A stretch of DNA of 64,000 nucleotides from Halorubrum sp. Atlit-26R. GTDB lineage: Archaea > Halobacteriota > Halobacteria > Halobacteriales > Haloferacaceae. Within the stretch, counting starts at the first letter, position 1. Each line of letters starts with the position of its first letter. The notes beneath the pieces are model-generated. The model saw only the letters and a program-made list of their open reading frames with translations. It was not told the DNA's origin and searched no databases. The DNA is taken from positions 62,001-126,000 of the forward strand of contig NZ_QPLT01000007.1 in the NCBI RefSeq assembly GCF_003666015.1. The letters run 5' to 3'. A program made the translations under genes and the position numbers. This document shows positions 43,155 through 52,261 of the stretch, piece by piece.

Positions 43155-43934
43155 GTGACCGACGCGCACCACGAGAACCGCCGCCTCTGGAACGAGTGGA
43201 GCGACGCGTTCCAGGCGCTGTGGAACGCCGACACCGACGAGGGCGGCGTGCCGCCCGTGCCGACGCCGTTCGACCCCGAGGGCCACGCGGCGACCGGCCC
43301 CGAGTTCCCGCCGCCGGTCGAGGGCGAGGCGGTCGTCGAGCTCGGCTGCGGCGGCGGCCAGGGGAGCGTCGGGACGGCGCTTTCGGGCGCCGGGCGGGCG
43401 GTCGGCGTCGACGTCTCGGAGGAGCAGCTCCGACACGCACGGCGCCTTCGGGACCACTACGGCGTCGAGGCCGAGTTCGTTCAGGGGGACGTGACCGGCG
43501 TTCCGCTCGCCGAAGACGCCTTCGACGCGGCGTTCTCGGAGGCGGCGTTCCAGCTCGTGGCGGACCTCGACGCCGCCGTGCGGGAGGCGCGCCGCGTCCT
43601 CCGGCCGGGCGGCGCGTTCTACTTGGCGGTGATGCATCCGTTCCGGGAGCTGATCGACCCGGACGGCGGCGCGCCCCGGCGCGGCTACCACGCGCCGCCG
43701 CGCCGCGAGGTCGAGATCGACGAGTCGTACGACGCGGATCTCGTGGCGTTCGACCGCACCGTCTCCGAGCTCCACCGCGCCCTCGTGGACGCGGGGTTCG
43801 CCGTCGAGCGCGTCGTCGAACCGGAGCCCGAGGACGGCGAGACGACGAGCGAGGGCGACGCCGCGGCGGCCGCCGAGCCGCGAGCGCTCCTCCCCGAGAC
43901 GCTCGGGTTCTGGGCCCGGCTCGACGGGCGCTGA
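43155..43934 (+). CDS. SAM-dependent methyltransferase
   Basis: A 259-residue class I methyltransferase with a GTG start. The SAM site is VVELGCGGGQGS, and post-I GVDVSEEQLRHAR and ARRVLRPGGAFYLAV follow. It has no motif that identifies a substrate. It is likely co-transcribed with the HD gene just upstream. Confidence 0.85.
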   Translation: MTDAHHENRRLWNEWSDAFQALWNADTDEGGVPPVPTPFDPEGHAATGPEFPPPVEGEAVVELGCGGGQGSVGTALSGAGRAVGVDVSEEQLRHARRLRDHYGVEAEFVQGDVTGVPLAEDAFDAAFSEAAFQLVADLDAAVREARRVLRPGGAFYLAVMHPFRELIDPDGGAPRRGYHAPPRREVEIDESYDADLVAFDRTVSELHRALVDAGFAVERVVEPEPEDGETTSEGDAAAAAEPRALLPETLGFWARLDGR

Positions 43935-43993
43935 GGCCGCCGAGCGGGGTCGCTACCCGTGACGTTTTAACCCCGGGCTGGCGAGCCCTCGGT

Positions 43994-45058
43994 ATGCATC
44001 TGGAGGGGACGGTGCTGGTCGGTCGCGACTTCGAGCCGGTCGAGGGCCGGGTCGTCGTCGCGGACGGCGAGATCGTCCGGATCGAGGAGGCGTCGGTCGA
44101 GAGCGACGCGGTGATCCTCCCGGCGTTCGTCAACGCACACACCCACATCGGCGACTCGATCGCCAAGGAGGCGGGCGAGGGCCTCTCGCTCGACGAGCTC
44201 GTCGCGCCGCCGGACGGCCTGAAACACCGGCTCCTCCGGGACGCGGACCGCGAGGAGAAGGTGGCCGCGATGGCGCGCACGCTGCGATACATGGAGGCGA
44301 CGGGGACCGGCACCTTCCTGGAGTTCCGCGAGGGCGGCGTCGGGGGCGTGAACGCGCTCCGCGACGCGCTCGCGGGCGACGGGGTCCCGTTCGGCGAGCG
44401 CGCGATCGAATCGGTCGTCTTCGGCCGCGACGACCCCGACGTGCTCTCGGTCGCGGACGGGTACGGCGCCTCGGGCGCCCGCGACGCCGACTTCGACGCG
44501 GTCCGGGCGGCGGCGCGCGACGCGGGCAAGCCCTTCGGGATCCACGCGGGCGAGCGCGACGCCGACGACATCAACGCCGCGATGGACCTCGGTCCGGACT
44601 TCCTCGTCCACATGGTCCACGCCGAGGCGATCCACCTCGAACGGCTCGACGACCGCGGGACGCCCGTGGTCGTCTGCCCGCGGTCGAACCTCGTGACGAA
44701 CGTCGGCGTGCCGCCGATCCGCGAGCTGGCCGAGCGGACGACGGTCGCGCTCGGCACGGACAACGTGATGACCGACTCGCCGTCGATGTTCCGCGAGATG
44801 GAGTTCGCGGCGAAGCTCTCCGACCTCCCCGCCCGGGAGATACTGCGGATGGCGACGGTCAACGGCGCCGAGATCGCCGGGCTCGATCGCGGCGTGATCG
44901 AGCCCGGCGCGGACGCCGACCTGCTCGTCCTCGACGGCGACTCCGACAACCTCGCCGGCGCGCGCGACCTCGTCCGCGCCGTCGTCAGGCGGGCGGGGCA
45001 GGCCGAGGTCTCCCGAGTCGTCATCGGCGGCGAGTCAGTCGTCCCGCGCGGCGACTGA
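43994..45058 (+). CDS. Amidohydrolase-superfamily metal hydrolase
   Basis: A 354-residue amidohydrolase. The metal motif is AFVNAHTHIGDS; then comes the middle histidine in GIHAGE and the later HMVHAE; the final Asp is in LGTDNVMTD. The C-terminal composite domain ends PGADADLLVLDGDS. It resembles the cytosine deaminase/chlorohydrolase group (deaminases of bases or similar rings). A TATA box CGTTTTAAC lies about 28 nt before the ATG. The substrate is unknown. Confidence 0.85.
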   Translation: MHLEGTVLVGRDFEPVEGRVVVADGEIVRIEEASVESDAVILPAFVNAHTHIGDSIAKEAGEGLSLDELVAPPDGLKHRLLRDADREEKVAAMARTLRYMEATGTGTFLEFREGGVGGVNALRDALAGDGVPFGERAIESVVFGRDDPDVLSVADGYGASGARDADFDAVRAAARDAGKPFGIHAGERDADDINAAMDLGPDFLVHMVHAEAIHLERLDDRGTPVVVCPRSNLVTNVGVPPIRELAERTTVALGTDNVMTDSPSMFREMEFAAKLSDLPAREILRMATVNGAEIAGLDRGVIEPGADADLLVLDGDSDNLAGARDLVRAVVRRAGQAEVSRVVIGGESVVPRGD

Positions 45059-45136
45059 GGTGCGGCCGGTCCGGCGACGCCGGGACCGATTTCCCCCGCC
45101 GACGGAGTGAAACCGCTCCCGCCCGTGTCTCCTCTC

Positions 45137-45592
45137 ATGACGACGCTCTCGCTGCTCGCCGGGCTCGCGCTGGGACCGGTCGTCGGCCTCGTCGCGACGC
45201 TGGCGATGGACGTGGCCATGGCGCGGCTCCCCGAGGGAGAGACGGCGCCGAAGGTCGCCGCGGGCGTGCTCACGGACACCCCCGTCGACGACGCGCCCGC
45301 GCGGCTGGCGACGTGGGTCCACTACGTCGCCGGCGGCGGTTCGGGGCTGCTGTTCGTCGGCCTCGTCTCGGCGGTACAGGCGGCGCTCGGCGTCGGGACC
45401 GCCGTCGCGCTGGTCATCGCGGGCCACGCGATGGTCGCGCTGATGGTCGGTTTCTTCGCGCTCGTCCCGCTGCCCCGCGCGTCCGGGCTCCCGCGCCAGC
45501 GGCTCGGCCCGATCCGACGCGACTGGGCGGTCTCCGCCGCTGCGTACGTCCTCGTCGCCGCGGTCGTCGTCGCGGTCGCGACCGGGTACTGA
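45137..45592 (+). CDS. Membrane protein, about 151 aa
   Basis: Four hydrophobic helices at about 3-25, 57-78, 80-105 and 123-148. A polar loop (27-55) contains PEGETAPKVAAG. No family is recognised. ATG 45137 is chosen over an in-frame ATG at 45107 because it begins right at the first helix. Confidence 0.65.
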   Translation: MTTLSLLAGLALGPVVGLVATLAMDVAMARLPEGETAPKVAAGVLTDTPVDDAPARLATWVHYVAGGGSGLLFVGLVSAVQAALGVGTAVALVIAGHAMVALMVGFFALVPLPRASGLPRQRLGPIRRDWAVSAAAYVLVAAVVVAVATGY

Positions 45593-45637
45593 CACCGGAG
45601 AGAAACGGTTTAGTCGCTGGCTCCGGCCCGATCGGGT

Positions 45638-46279
45638 ATGCACGCTATCACTCGATCCGGGTGGATCGAGGTCATTTCGGGGTCGATGTTCTCGGGCAAG
45701 ACGGAGGAGCTGCTCCGACGGCTCCGGCGCTCCGAAATCGCCGGCCAGTCGGTCGCCGTCTACACGCCCGCGATCGACGACCGCTACGGCGAGACGACGA
45801 TCGGCAGCCACGCCGGCCGCCAGTGGGAGGCGACCGTCGTCGACAACGAGGGCGACGGGCCGCGGGACATCCTCGACGACGATCCCGCGGAGGTCGTCGC
45901 GATCGACGAGGCGAACTTCTTCTCGGACGCGCTCATCGAGGTCTGTAACGCCCTCGCGGACCGCGGCAGCCGCGTGATCGTCTCGGGGACCGACCAGACG
46001 TTCCGCGGCGAGCCGTTCGAGCCGCTCCCGCAACTCATGGCGACCGCCGAGTACGTCGACAAGCTACAGGCCATCTGCTCGGTCTGCGGCGAGCCCGCCT
46101 CCCGGAACCAGCGGCTCATCGAGGGCGAGCCCGCCCACGTCGACGACCCGACGATCCTCGTCGGCGCCGAGGAGTCCTACGAGGCGCGGTGTCGCGACTG
46201 TCACGTCCTGTTGACCGGCGACCGGCCCGACGGGGAGCGACCGTTCGAGAGCGCCGAGGCCGACTCCGCGAACGACTGA
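45638..46279 (+). CDS. tdk: Thymidine kinase, TK1 type
   Basis: A 213-residue thymidine kinase. Walker A is GSMFSGKT (15-22), the DEANFF catalytic block follows (about 91-96), and the structural zinc is bound by CSVC and CRDC. It phosphorylates thymidine to dTMP in nucleotide salvage. A TATA-like GGTTTAGTC sits about 26 nt before the ATG. An acidic tail of about 20 residues extends the C-terminus. Confidence 0.95.
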   Translation: MHAITRSGWIEVISGSMFSGKTEELLRRLRRSEIAGQSVAVYTPAIDDRYGETTIGSHAGRQWEATVVDNEGDGPRDILDDDPAEVVAIDEANFFSDALIEVCNALADRGSRVIVSGTDQTFRGEPFEPLPQLMATAEYVDKLQAICSVCGEPASRNQRLIEGEPAHVDDPTILVGAEESYEARCRDCHVLLTGDRPDGERPFESAEADSAND

Positions 46280-46317
46280 GTCAGTCGGCGCTCGCCTGCG
46301 GACCGCCGACCGTCACT

Positions 46318-47499
46318 TCACTGGGAGCTGCGCGCCCGCCGGTAGGCCCACAGGTGTCCGTCGCCGTCCGGGAGGTCGATCGGTCGATACGTGCGAACCA
46401 GCGCCGTCCCGTCAGCGAGCGCGAGCCGCTCGTCGTTCACCGGACGCCGAGCGTCGACGATCCGCTCGATCCGCTCGACGAACCCCTCGGGATCGGCGAA
46501 CCGTCCGCTCAGGTCGGCCGCGAACGCCTCGCAGTCGCGGCCGACGGCGCCCTCCGGGTCCCCGTCGATGTCGAACAGGTCGTAGAGCCGCTCGTTCACC
46601 CGTATCACCCGTCGGTCCGCGTCCTCGACGAGCATCCCCACCGGGAGCGCGTCGAGGGCGGTCGACAACACGGCGTTCGTCCGCTCGATCTCGCGTTTCC
46701 GCATCTCCGCCTCGGTGACGTCCTCGAACTGCGAGAACACGCCGATCACCTCGCCGTCGGCGTCGGTCACCACCTGGTTGTGCCACGCGCAGCGGATCCG
46801 CTCGCCGTCGCTGCGGACGTTCTCGTTGACGCTCTGGTAGCCGCCCTTATCGGAGAGGAGGTCGCGTTCGAGCGCCGCCACGTGTCGGTGCTCCGGCTCG
46901 GGAACGAACGGGAGCCACGTGCCGCCGAGCAGTTCGGACTCGTCGTAGCCGAGGATCTCCTCCGCGGCCGGGTTCACCCGAACGATCCGGAAGGCGTCGT
47001 CGTACTCGATCGTCCCCAGCGGCGACTGGTCGATGAACCGCGAGAGCCGCTCTTGGCTGGCGGCGAGCGCGGCCCGCGACCGGTGCTGGTCGACGGCGTT
47101 GCGCACTCGGTTCGCCAGCACCTCGTACTGGTCGTTGCCGCCGCGCTTCTGGATGTAGTCGGTCGCGCCCGCCGAGATGGCCTCGCTCGCGATCTCCTCG
47201 CTCCCCTTGCCGGTGAACAGCACGAACGGGATCTCGATCCCGCGGTCGCGGACCCGCTGGAGGAGCGTCAGCCCGTCCGCCTCGGGCATGTCGTAATCGG
47301 AGACGATACAGTCTATCCGCGCCGTCTCCAGCGCGTCGAGCGCGTCGTCGACGTCCGTCTCGGACCTGACCTCGAACGTCTCGTCGATCCGTTCGAGGTA
47401 GGTCGCGGTCAGATCGAGGTAGGCCTGATCGTCGTCGACGTGGAGGACCCGAACCGTCGACGCGTCTCGCGACTCGGGGTCCGCGGGATCCCCCGTCAT
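46318..47499 (-). CDS. Response regulator with two PAS domains, no output kinase
   Basis: A 393-residue protein. A receiver domain (about 16-130) has the acidic pair DDD and phospho-acceptor Asp in SDYDMPEADG, with the Lys in YIQKRGG. Two PAS domains follow (about 140-255 and 260-380). There is no histidine kinase, HTH or GGDEF domain after them. Haloarchaea have many such proteins that work as sensor-relay pieces with separate kinases. No partner is adjacent. Confidence 0.85.
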   Translation of the reverse strand: MTGDPADPESRDASTVRVLHVDDDQAYLDLTATYLERIDETFEVRSETDVDDALDALETARIDCIVSDYDMPEADGLTLLQRVRDRGIEIPFVLFTGKGSEEIASEAISAGATDYIQKRGGNDQYEVLANRVRNAVDQHRSRAALAASQERLSRFIDQSPLGTIEYDDAFRIVRVNPAAEEILGYDESELLGGTWLPFVPEPEHRHVAALERDLLSDKGGYQSVNENVRSDGERIRCAWHNQVVTDADGEVIGVFSQFEDVTEAEMRKREIERTNAVLSTALDALPVGMLVEDADRRVIRVNERLYDLFDIDGDPEGAVGRDCEAFAADLSGRFADPEGFVERIERIVDARRPVNDERLALADGTALVRTYRPIDLPDGDGHLWAYRRARSSQ

Positions 47500-47567
47500 G
47501 TACATTCATACCGGGACCTCCCCGATATACGTTCGGGTCGCTCCGCCGCCGCGGGCGAGCTACCGGA

Positions 47568-47843
47568 TCACGCCGCGTCGACGGCGTCCTCGCGCCCGTC
47601 CGCGGTCGCCTCGCCGTCGACTGCGGCGTCGTCGTCCGCAGTCGCGAGGCGGAACAGCCCCGCGAGCGCGCCCGCCGCCACCAGCGTTCCCTCGACCTTC
47701 GCGGCCGCGTACACCCACTCGCGCGGCTCGGCCTCGCCGGCGTTCCGGTAGAGGGCGCGGGTCCAGAGCGCGACGGCGCGACGGGGCGCGACGGCTTCGA
47801 GCAGTCCGCCGATTCCGGCCACCAACAGCAGTAACGCCTTCAT
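47568..47843 (-). CDS. Small membrane protein, 91 aa
   Basis: A hydrophobic N-terminus (about 2-20) and a second helix (about 45-68), then an acidic tail (DDDAAVDGEATADGRED). No family is recognised. The ATG at 47843 is the only sensible start. Confidence 0.6.
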   Translation of the reverse strand: MKALLLLVAGIGGLLEAVAPRRAVALWTRALYRNAGEAEPREWVYAAAKVEGTLVAAGALAGLFRLATADDDAAVDGEATADGREDAVDAA

Positions 47844-47920
47844 ACGCGTCCTTCGACGCCGACCCTCAAAAGCTGTCCGGGGAGCCGGCGGTCGGTCCGA
47901 GTCCGACGTGCGTCCCCCGC

Positions 47921-48553
47921 TCACCCCTCGCTCACCGGTTCGGCGGCGGCGAGGTAGCGCCGACAGGTCGCGGCCGCCCACTCGCGGACGGCCGAGTCGC
48001 CCGTCCACAGCAGCGCGGCGACCCCGTCCCCGTCCACCAGTCCGACGAGGGCCCGGTCGTCCGCGAGGACCACCGCCACCGGCGACTCGCCGGCGTGGCG
48101 GTACGCGTCGACGCCGCGGTCGGCGAGCGCCCGTCGGACCACCGCCCCGGTCGCTCCGGTGAGGCGGTCGCTCGCGGCGTCGGTGAACACGACGCGGACC
48201 TCTCGCGGAGCTCCCGCCCCGGGTTCGGCGTCGCTCCCCTCGACTGCCCCGGATTCGGCGTCGCTCCCCTCGCCCGCCCGGTCCTCACCCGTCGCCAGCG
48301 ACGCGCTCAGTCGCCGGGCGAGGTCGGCGTCGACCCGCGGGACGACGGCGACGACGCTCCCAGCCTCCCCGACGAGTTCGGCGAGTCGTCCGGCCGGAGT
48401 GGGGGAGTCGCTCCCGGCCTCGCCGTCGCCCGCCGACTCGCTCCCGCGTTCGACGACGTCGACGCGTCCGTCGAGGCTCGCGGGGGCGACGTCGACCGCG
48501 CGCGCCACGAGCGACCGGAGGACCGCCGCGGGCGACGCGTCGTCGTCGGTCAC
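47921..48553 (-). CDS. Hypothetical acidic protein, about 210 aa
   Basis: A GTG start (VTDDDASPAAVL) overlaps the stop of the upstream methyltransferase gene by four bases, so they are co-transcribed. Residues 1-85 form one domain, then an acidic low-complexity linker with a tandem repeat (EGSDAESGAV/EGSDAEPGAG), then a C-terminal domain ending with AVREWAAATCRRYLAAAEPV. The last part resembles effector domains of some haloarchaeal regulators, but there is no HTH and the assignment is not firm. Confidence 0.55.
   Translation of the reverse strand: MTDDDASPAAVLRSLVARAVDVAPASLDGRVDVVERGSESAGDGEAGSDSPTPAGRLAELVGEAGSVVAVVPRVDADLARRLSASLATGEDRAGEGSDAESGAVEGSDAEPGAGAPREVRVVFTDAASDRLTGATGAVVRRALADRGVDAYRHAGESPVAVVLADDRALVGLVDGDGVAALLWTGDSAVREWAAATCRRYLAAAEPVSEG
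48216..48275 (-). repeat. 30-bp imperfect tandem duplication in the linker
   Basis: Two 30-bp units (48216-48245, 48246-48275) differ at only a few positions and give a ten-residue duplication in the linker of the acidic protein. Confidence 0.8.
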
Positions 48554-49221
48554 GCGTCCCGCTCGTCCGCCGCGGCGGATTCGCTCCCGACGCTCGGCCA
48601 CCGGTCCGGCCCGTTTGGGCGTTCCGGGTACGACTGCCGACCGCCGGTCGACTTCTGCGCGAGCAGCCGGGCCGTGGCGCGCCGGCGGTCTCCGGGGCGC
48701 TCCGTCGTCGTCTCGTCGTAGTAGCGCACGCTGAGTCCGAGTCCGGCACGGAGCAGCTCGTTCGCCGCGAAGCGGTACCGGTCGTCGCTGGGGCCCGACG
48801 GCGACGGCTCCGCGGACCGGAGGTGGCCCTCCACGAACAGGTATCCGCCCGGCGCGAGCGACTCGACGAGGTCCGCGAACCGGTCGAGCGCGTGGAAGTA
48901 GCTCATCGTCACGAGATCGTACGTCTCCGCCGGGAAGGCGTACGTCGAGACGTCCCCCTGAACCGTCTCGATCCGGTCGGCGATCCCGCGTTCCGCGGCG
49001 CGCTCGCGGACGATCCGGAGCCCCTCCCGCGAGGCGTCGAGCGCGTCGACGTCGTAGCCGCGGTCCGCGAGGAACACCGCGTTGCGGCCGGTGCCGGCCG
49101 CGACGTCGAGCGCGCGGCCGCCCGGCAGCGACGGCTCGTAGGCGCGAAGCACGGGCGACGGCTCCGGCGCACGGGGGTACTCGCCCGACGCGAACCGCTC
49201 GTCCCAGTCGGTGTCGGTCAC
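48550..49221 (-). CDS. SAM-dependent methyltransferase (TehB-like)
   Basis: A 223-residue class I methyltransferase with a GTG start (VTDTDWDERF). The SAM site is ALDVAAGTGRNAVFLADRGYD. The N-terminal WDERFASGEYPRAPEPSPVL is typical of the TehB-like thiopurine/tellurite group. It overlaps the downstream acidic-protein gene by four bases. The substrate is unknown; detoxification is a family-based guess. Confidence 0.85.
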   Translation of the reverse strand: MTDTDWDERFASGEYPRAPEPSPVLRAYEPSLPGGRALDVAAGTGRNAVFLADRGYDVDALDASREGLRIVRERAAERGIADRIETVQGDVSTYAFPAETYDLVTMSYFHALDRFADLVESLAPGGYLFVEGHLRSAEPSPSGPSDDRYRFAANELLRAGLGLSVRYYDETTTERPGDRRRATARLLAQKSTGGRQSYPERPNGPDRWPSVGSESAAADERDA

Positions 49222-49281
49222 GGGCGCCCTTCGGCGCGCCGGGGCGTAAACCTCAGGGGCGCTTCGCCCGGAGTGACGGGT

Positions 49282-49794
49282 ATGGAGGACGCGACGGACC
49301 CCGCGAAGCGGCTGAACGCACTGCTCGCGGACGGCGACGAGACGCTCGCGACCGCGGAGTCGCTCACGGGCGGGCTGGTCGGGTCGCGGGTGACGGACGT
49401 GCCCGGCGCGAGCGCCTACTTCGACCGCGGCTTCGTGACGTACACGTACGACGCCAAGCGCGAGCTGCTCGGTGTCTCCCGCGAGTCGCTCGACGCGCAC
49501 GGCGCCGTGAGCGAGCCGGTGGTCCGCGAGATGGCGGCGGGCGCGCGCGACCGAGCGGACGCGGACTGGGCGGTCGCGACGACGGGGATCGCGGGCCCGA
49601 CCGGCGGCACCGAGGAGAAGCCGGTGGGGCTCGTCTGGTTCGGCGTCGCGCACGCCGCGCCGTGGGGCACCGAGGAGTCGTTCGTGCGGGCGGAGCGGGC
49701 CGTCCTCGACGGCGACCGCGACGCGGTGAAGCGGGGCGCGGCCGAGCACGCGCTCGACGCGCTCGTCCGGACCGTCGAGGACGTCGACGGGTGA
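49282..49794 (+). CDS. CinA C-terminal family nicotinamide-nucleotide amidase
   Basis: A 170-residue stand-alone CinA C-terminal (PncC) domain. Blocks ATAESLTGGLVGSRVTDVPGAS split across residues 20-42, YAKREL-like DAKRELLGV, and TTGIAGPTGGTEEKPVG are all intact. The enzyme deamidates nicotinamide mononucleotide in pyridine nucleotide recycling. No N-terminal CinA domain is present, as in other PncC proteins. Confidence 0.9.
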   Translation: MEDATDPAKRLNALLADGDETLATAESLTGGLVGSRVTDVPGASAYFDRGFVTYTYDAKRELLGVSRESLDAHGAVSEPVVREMAAGARDRADADWAVATTGIAGPTGGTEEKPVGLVWFGVAHAAPWGTEESFVRAERAVLDGDRDAVKRGAAEHALDALVRTVEDVDG

Positions 49795-49867
49795 GGACGA
49801 GGGAGATCCGCCCGTTCGCCCCCCGAACACCACGTGCGTTTATCAGGTAACGGCGCGTGTTGCCGGT

Positions 49868-50287
49868 ATGATAGAGCGCGTACTCGTGGCGATGGACGGC
49901 TCTGACCTCTCCGAGCGCGCGCTCCGGTACGCGCTCGACGGGCACCCCGACGCCGAGATCACCGTGTTACACGTCGTCGGCGGCGCGTCGCCGATGATGG
50001 GGCAGGCCGCGGGGATCGCCCTGTCGGAGGCCGGTGAGGACGGCATCCGCGAGGCCGCCGAACCGGTGCTCGAACGGGCACGCGAGATCGCCGCCGAGTA
50101 CGACGCGGCGATCGAGGCGGTCGTCGAGGCCGGCCGGCCCGCGCGGCAGATCATCGACCACGCGGAGGCGTTCGACGTCGTCGTGTTAGGCACCCACAGC
50201 GGGTCGCTCGCGGACCGCCTGTTCGTGGGGAACGTGGCCAAGACGGTGTTCCAGCGGTCGCCGGTGCCGGTGACGGTCGTGCGGTGA
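49868..50287 (+). CDS. UspA-domain stress protein
   Basis: A 139-residue UspA with a complete ATP motif: VLGTHSGSLADRLFVGNVAKTVFQRSPVPV (G-x-H-G...G-[ST]-like) at the C-terminus. It begins IERVLVAMDGSDLSERAL. A TATA-like GTTTATCAG lies about 26 nt before the ATG. Confidence 0.9.
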   Translation: MIERVLVAMDGSDLSERALRYALDGHPDAEITVLHVVGGASPMMGQAAGIALSEAGEDGIREAAEPVLERAREIAAEYDAAIEAVVEAGRPARQIIDHAEAFDVVVLGTHSGSLADRLFVGNVAKTVFQRSPVPVTVVR

Positions 50288-50326
50288 GCGGGGTCCTTCT
50301 CGGAGGCGGCGCCCGCGTTACCGTGG

Positions 50327-50530
50327 TCAGTCGATGTAGGCGTTTCCGACGACCGCGACGACGAGCGCGGCGATCACGATCCACGTGAGCGGTTCGACCG
50401 CGAGGAGCCGGAGCGGCCGCGCGACCGATTCCTCGAAGCCGAAGAGGGCACCGCCGGCGACCGCGACTGCGATCACGAGCGCGCCGACGATTCCGGCGAC
50501 GCCGAGCAGCGCGCGGTCCGACGAGTCCAT
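50327..50530 (-). CDS. Small membrane protein, 67 aa
   Basis: Two membrane helices (about 8-30 and 44-64) joined by FEESVARPLRLLAV. The form is like the small haloarchaeal proteins of unknown function. It is convergent with the UspA gene. Confidence 0.6.
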   Translation of the reverse strand: MDSSDRALLGVAGIVGALVIAVAVAGGALFGFEESVARPLRLLAVEPLTWIVIAALVVAVVGNAYID

Positions 50531-50592
50531 ACCCGACGTGAGCGTCGGGGCTACTTAAGAAATGTCCGGGGGACGGTCGCAAAAGGGTCTGA

Positions 50593-50666
50593 AGCCAGGG
50601 CAGGGATTTGAACCCCGGAAGTCTCGATTACAAGTCGAGTGCATGAACCACCCATGCTCCCCTGGC
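50593..50666 (-). tRNA. trnT: tRNA-Thr (UGU)
   Basis: A 74-nt tRNA: acceptor GCCAGGG/CCCTGGC, D-stem GCAT/ATGC, anticodon stem CTCGA/TCGAG around loop CTTGTAA (anticodon TGT), five-base variable loop and T-arm with TTCAAAT. CCA is not encoded. No intron. Confidence 0.95.
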
Positions 50667-50727
50667 GCGTGCGGCCGTACTCGGTCCTCCTATGTGTGCG
50701 TGTCGCTTTCCGCGAACCCGGCCGGCG

Positions 50728-51288
50728 TCAGTCGCTTTCGTCGCCCGATCCGTCGTCGCTGCGTCCGTCGCCGTTGACGCCGCTCAACGACTTCGTCAGT
50801 TCGACGCGGTGCGGGCCGTAGCCGCGGTCAGCGTAAAATTTCCGGGCGCGGTCGTTGTCGGCCAGCGCCTCCAGTGCCACGCGGTCGGCGCCGCGCTCGG
50901 CGAGCGCGCGCTCGGCCGCGTCGAGCAGCGCCGCGCCGATCCCCTCCCCTCGTCGCTCCGGGACCACGAACAGGTTACTGACGGTCCCGCGGACGGCGTC
51001 GCGCTCGTAGTCGCCGCGTTCGAGCGAGAAGCCGACGAAGCCGACCGGGTCGGCGTCGCGGTCTCCCCCGCCGTCCGTCTCCGCCGCGCGGTCCGGATCG
51101 CGAGCGACGAGCAGCTCGCCCGTGACGACCGACTGCGCGACCCACTCGCGGACCGTCGCGCGGTTCGCCTCGGCGCGGAGCGTGGCGCCGTGCTCGCGCT
51201 GCCCGGCCGCGAGCGCCACCCACATGTCCGTGACGGCGTCGACGTCGTCGGCGGTCGCCGGCTCGATCCGCGCGTCCGTCTCGCCCAT
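50728..51288 (-). CDS. GNAT-family acetyltransferase
   Basis: A 186-residue GNAT. Motif A reads LFVVPERRGEGIGAALLDAAE, then DNDRARKFYADRGYGPHRVEL. The N-terminus contains an acidic Asp/Gly insert (DGGGDRDAD). The C-terminal 15 residues are low-complexity acidic. Substrate unknown. Confidence 0.85.
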   Translation of the reverse strand: MGETDARIEPATADDVDAVTDMWVALAAGQREHGATLRAEANRATVREWVAQSVVTGELLVARDPDRAAETDGGGDRDADPVGFVGFSLERGDYERDAVRGTVSNLFVVPERRGEGIGAALLDAAERALAERGADRVALEALADNDRARKFYADRGYGPHRVELTKSLSGVNGDGRSDDGSGDESD

Positions 51289-51354
51289 GCGGAGGGCTTC
51301 GGCTCGGGGCGTGTTGAGGCTGCCGGCCGGCGAATCGCTCGCTTCGAGGCCGAC

Positions 51355-52080
51355 TCAGATCTCGCGGCAGTTCGGGCAGACGGCCTGCCCGTTCGCGGTG
51401 ACGAGATCGGGGACGAGCGCGCCGCAGTTCTCGCAGACGCCCTGCGTCGAGGCCCCGCTCGGCGCGCCCGCAGTCGAGTCGGCGCCGCCGTCCGTACCGG
51501 CGGGTTCGTTGCGGGACGCGGCCGCGGCGCGCTCCGCCGCCTCCGGATCCATCGTCGCCTCGGCGCCGCGCTCCGCGTCGGAGTCCGCCGCGGCCGCCGT
51601 CGACAGGACCGTTTCGTTCGGTCGCGGCTCGCCGGCCGCGGCCTCCTCGCCGAACCCCTCGGCGCCGGCGCCCGTCCGCGGCGCGCCCGCGGCCAGCGCG
51701 TCGCCGTCGGTGACGACGCCGACCGCCTCGCCGTCGTCGACGGCGACGACGCGGTCCGCCCCCTCCGAGACGAGCCGCTCCTCGACGGCCGCCAGCGAGT
51801 CGTCGGGCGCCACCGCCGGCAGCGGCGGGCCCATCACGTCGCCGACGGTGAGGTCGGCGGGGTCGGGACCGTCGTCCGATCCGTCGCCGGTCGCGTCCAG
51901 CAGCGCGTCGAGCGCGTCGCGGGACTCCAGGCGACCGACCGGTTCGCCGCCGCGCACGACGACCAGGCAGTTCGTCTCCTCGTCGACCAGCAGCGCGGCC
52001 GCCTCCGGGAGCGAGTCCGACTCGCTGACGCCGAGGAACTCGCGGTGCATCACGTCACGAACCGTGGTGTCTGTTCGCAT
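51355..52080 (-). CDS. CBS-pair protein with C-terminal zinc ribbon
   Basis: A 241-residue protein. Two CBS motifs (about 5-60 and 80-130, VRDVMHREFLGVSESDSLPE and VGDVMGPPLPAVAPDDSLAA) form one Bateman module that likely senses adenine nucleotides. An acidic alanine-rich linker of about 75 residues separates it from a zinc ribbon CENC...CPNC at the C-terminus. This fits the haloarchaeal regulatory group of CBS-zinc proteins. No target is indicated. Confidence 0.85.
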   Translation of the reverse strand: MRTDTTVRDVMHREFLGVSESDSLPEAAALLVDEETNCLVVVRGGEPVGRLESRDALDALLDATGDGSDDGPDPADLTVGDVMGPPLPAVAPDDSLAAVEERLVSEGADRVVAVDDGEAVGVVTDGDALAAGAPRTGAGAEGFGEEAAAGEPRPNETVLSTAAAADSDAERGAEATMDPEAAERAAAASRNEPAGTDGGADSTAGAPSGASTQGVCENCGALVPDLVTANGQAVCPNCREI

Positions 52081-52261
52081 ACGACTCGGATCCGCTCCGA
52101 CCGGCTAAAAGCTGCCCCCGGTAGCGTTTTATCCGCGCCGATCGTAGGACTGCGATCGGTTGGCACGATCTTCGGTGCGGGGCGGGTGTGTAGCGCGGAT
52201 CGAGGACCGCACGCGGCGAGGAAAAGGGAGCGTTCAAACCCTCCGGCGTTCGAACGGCGAT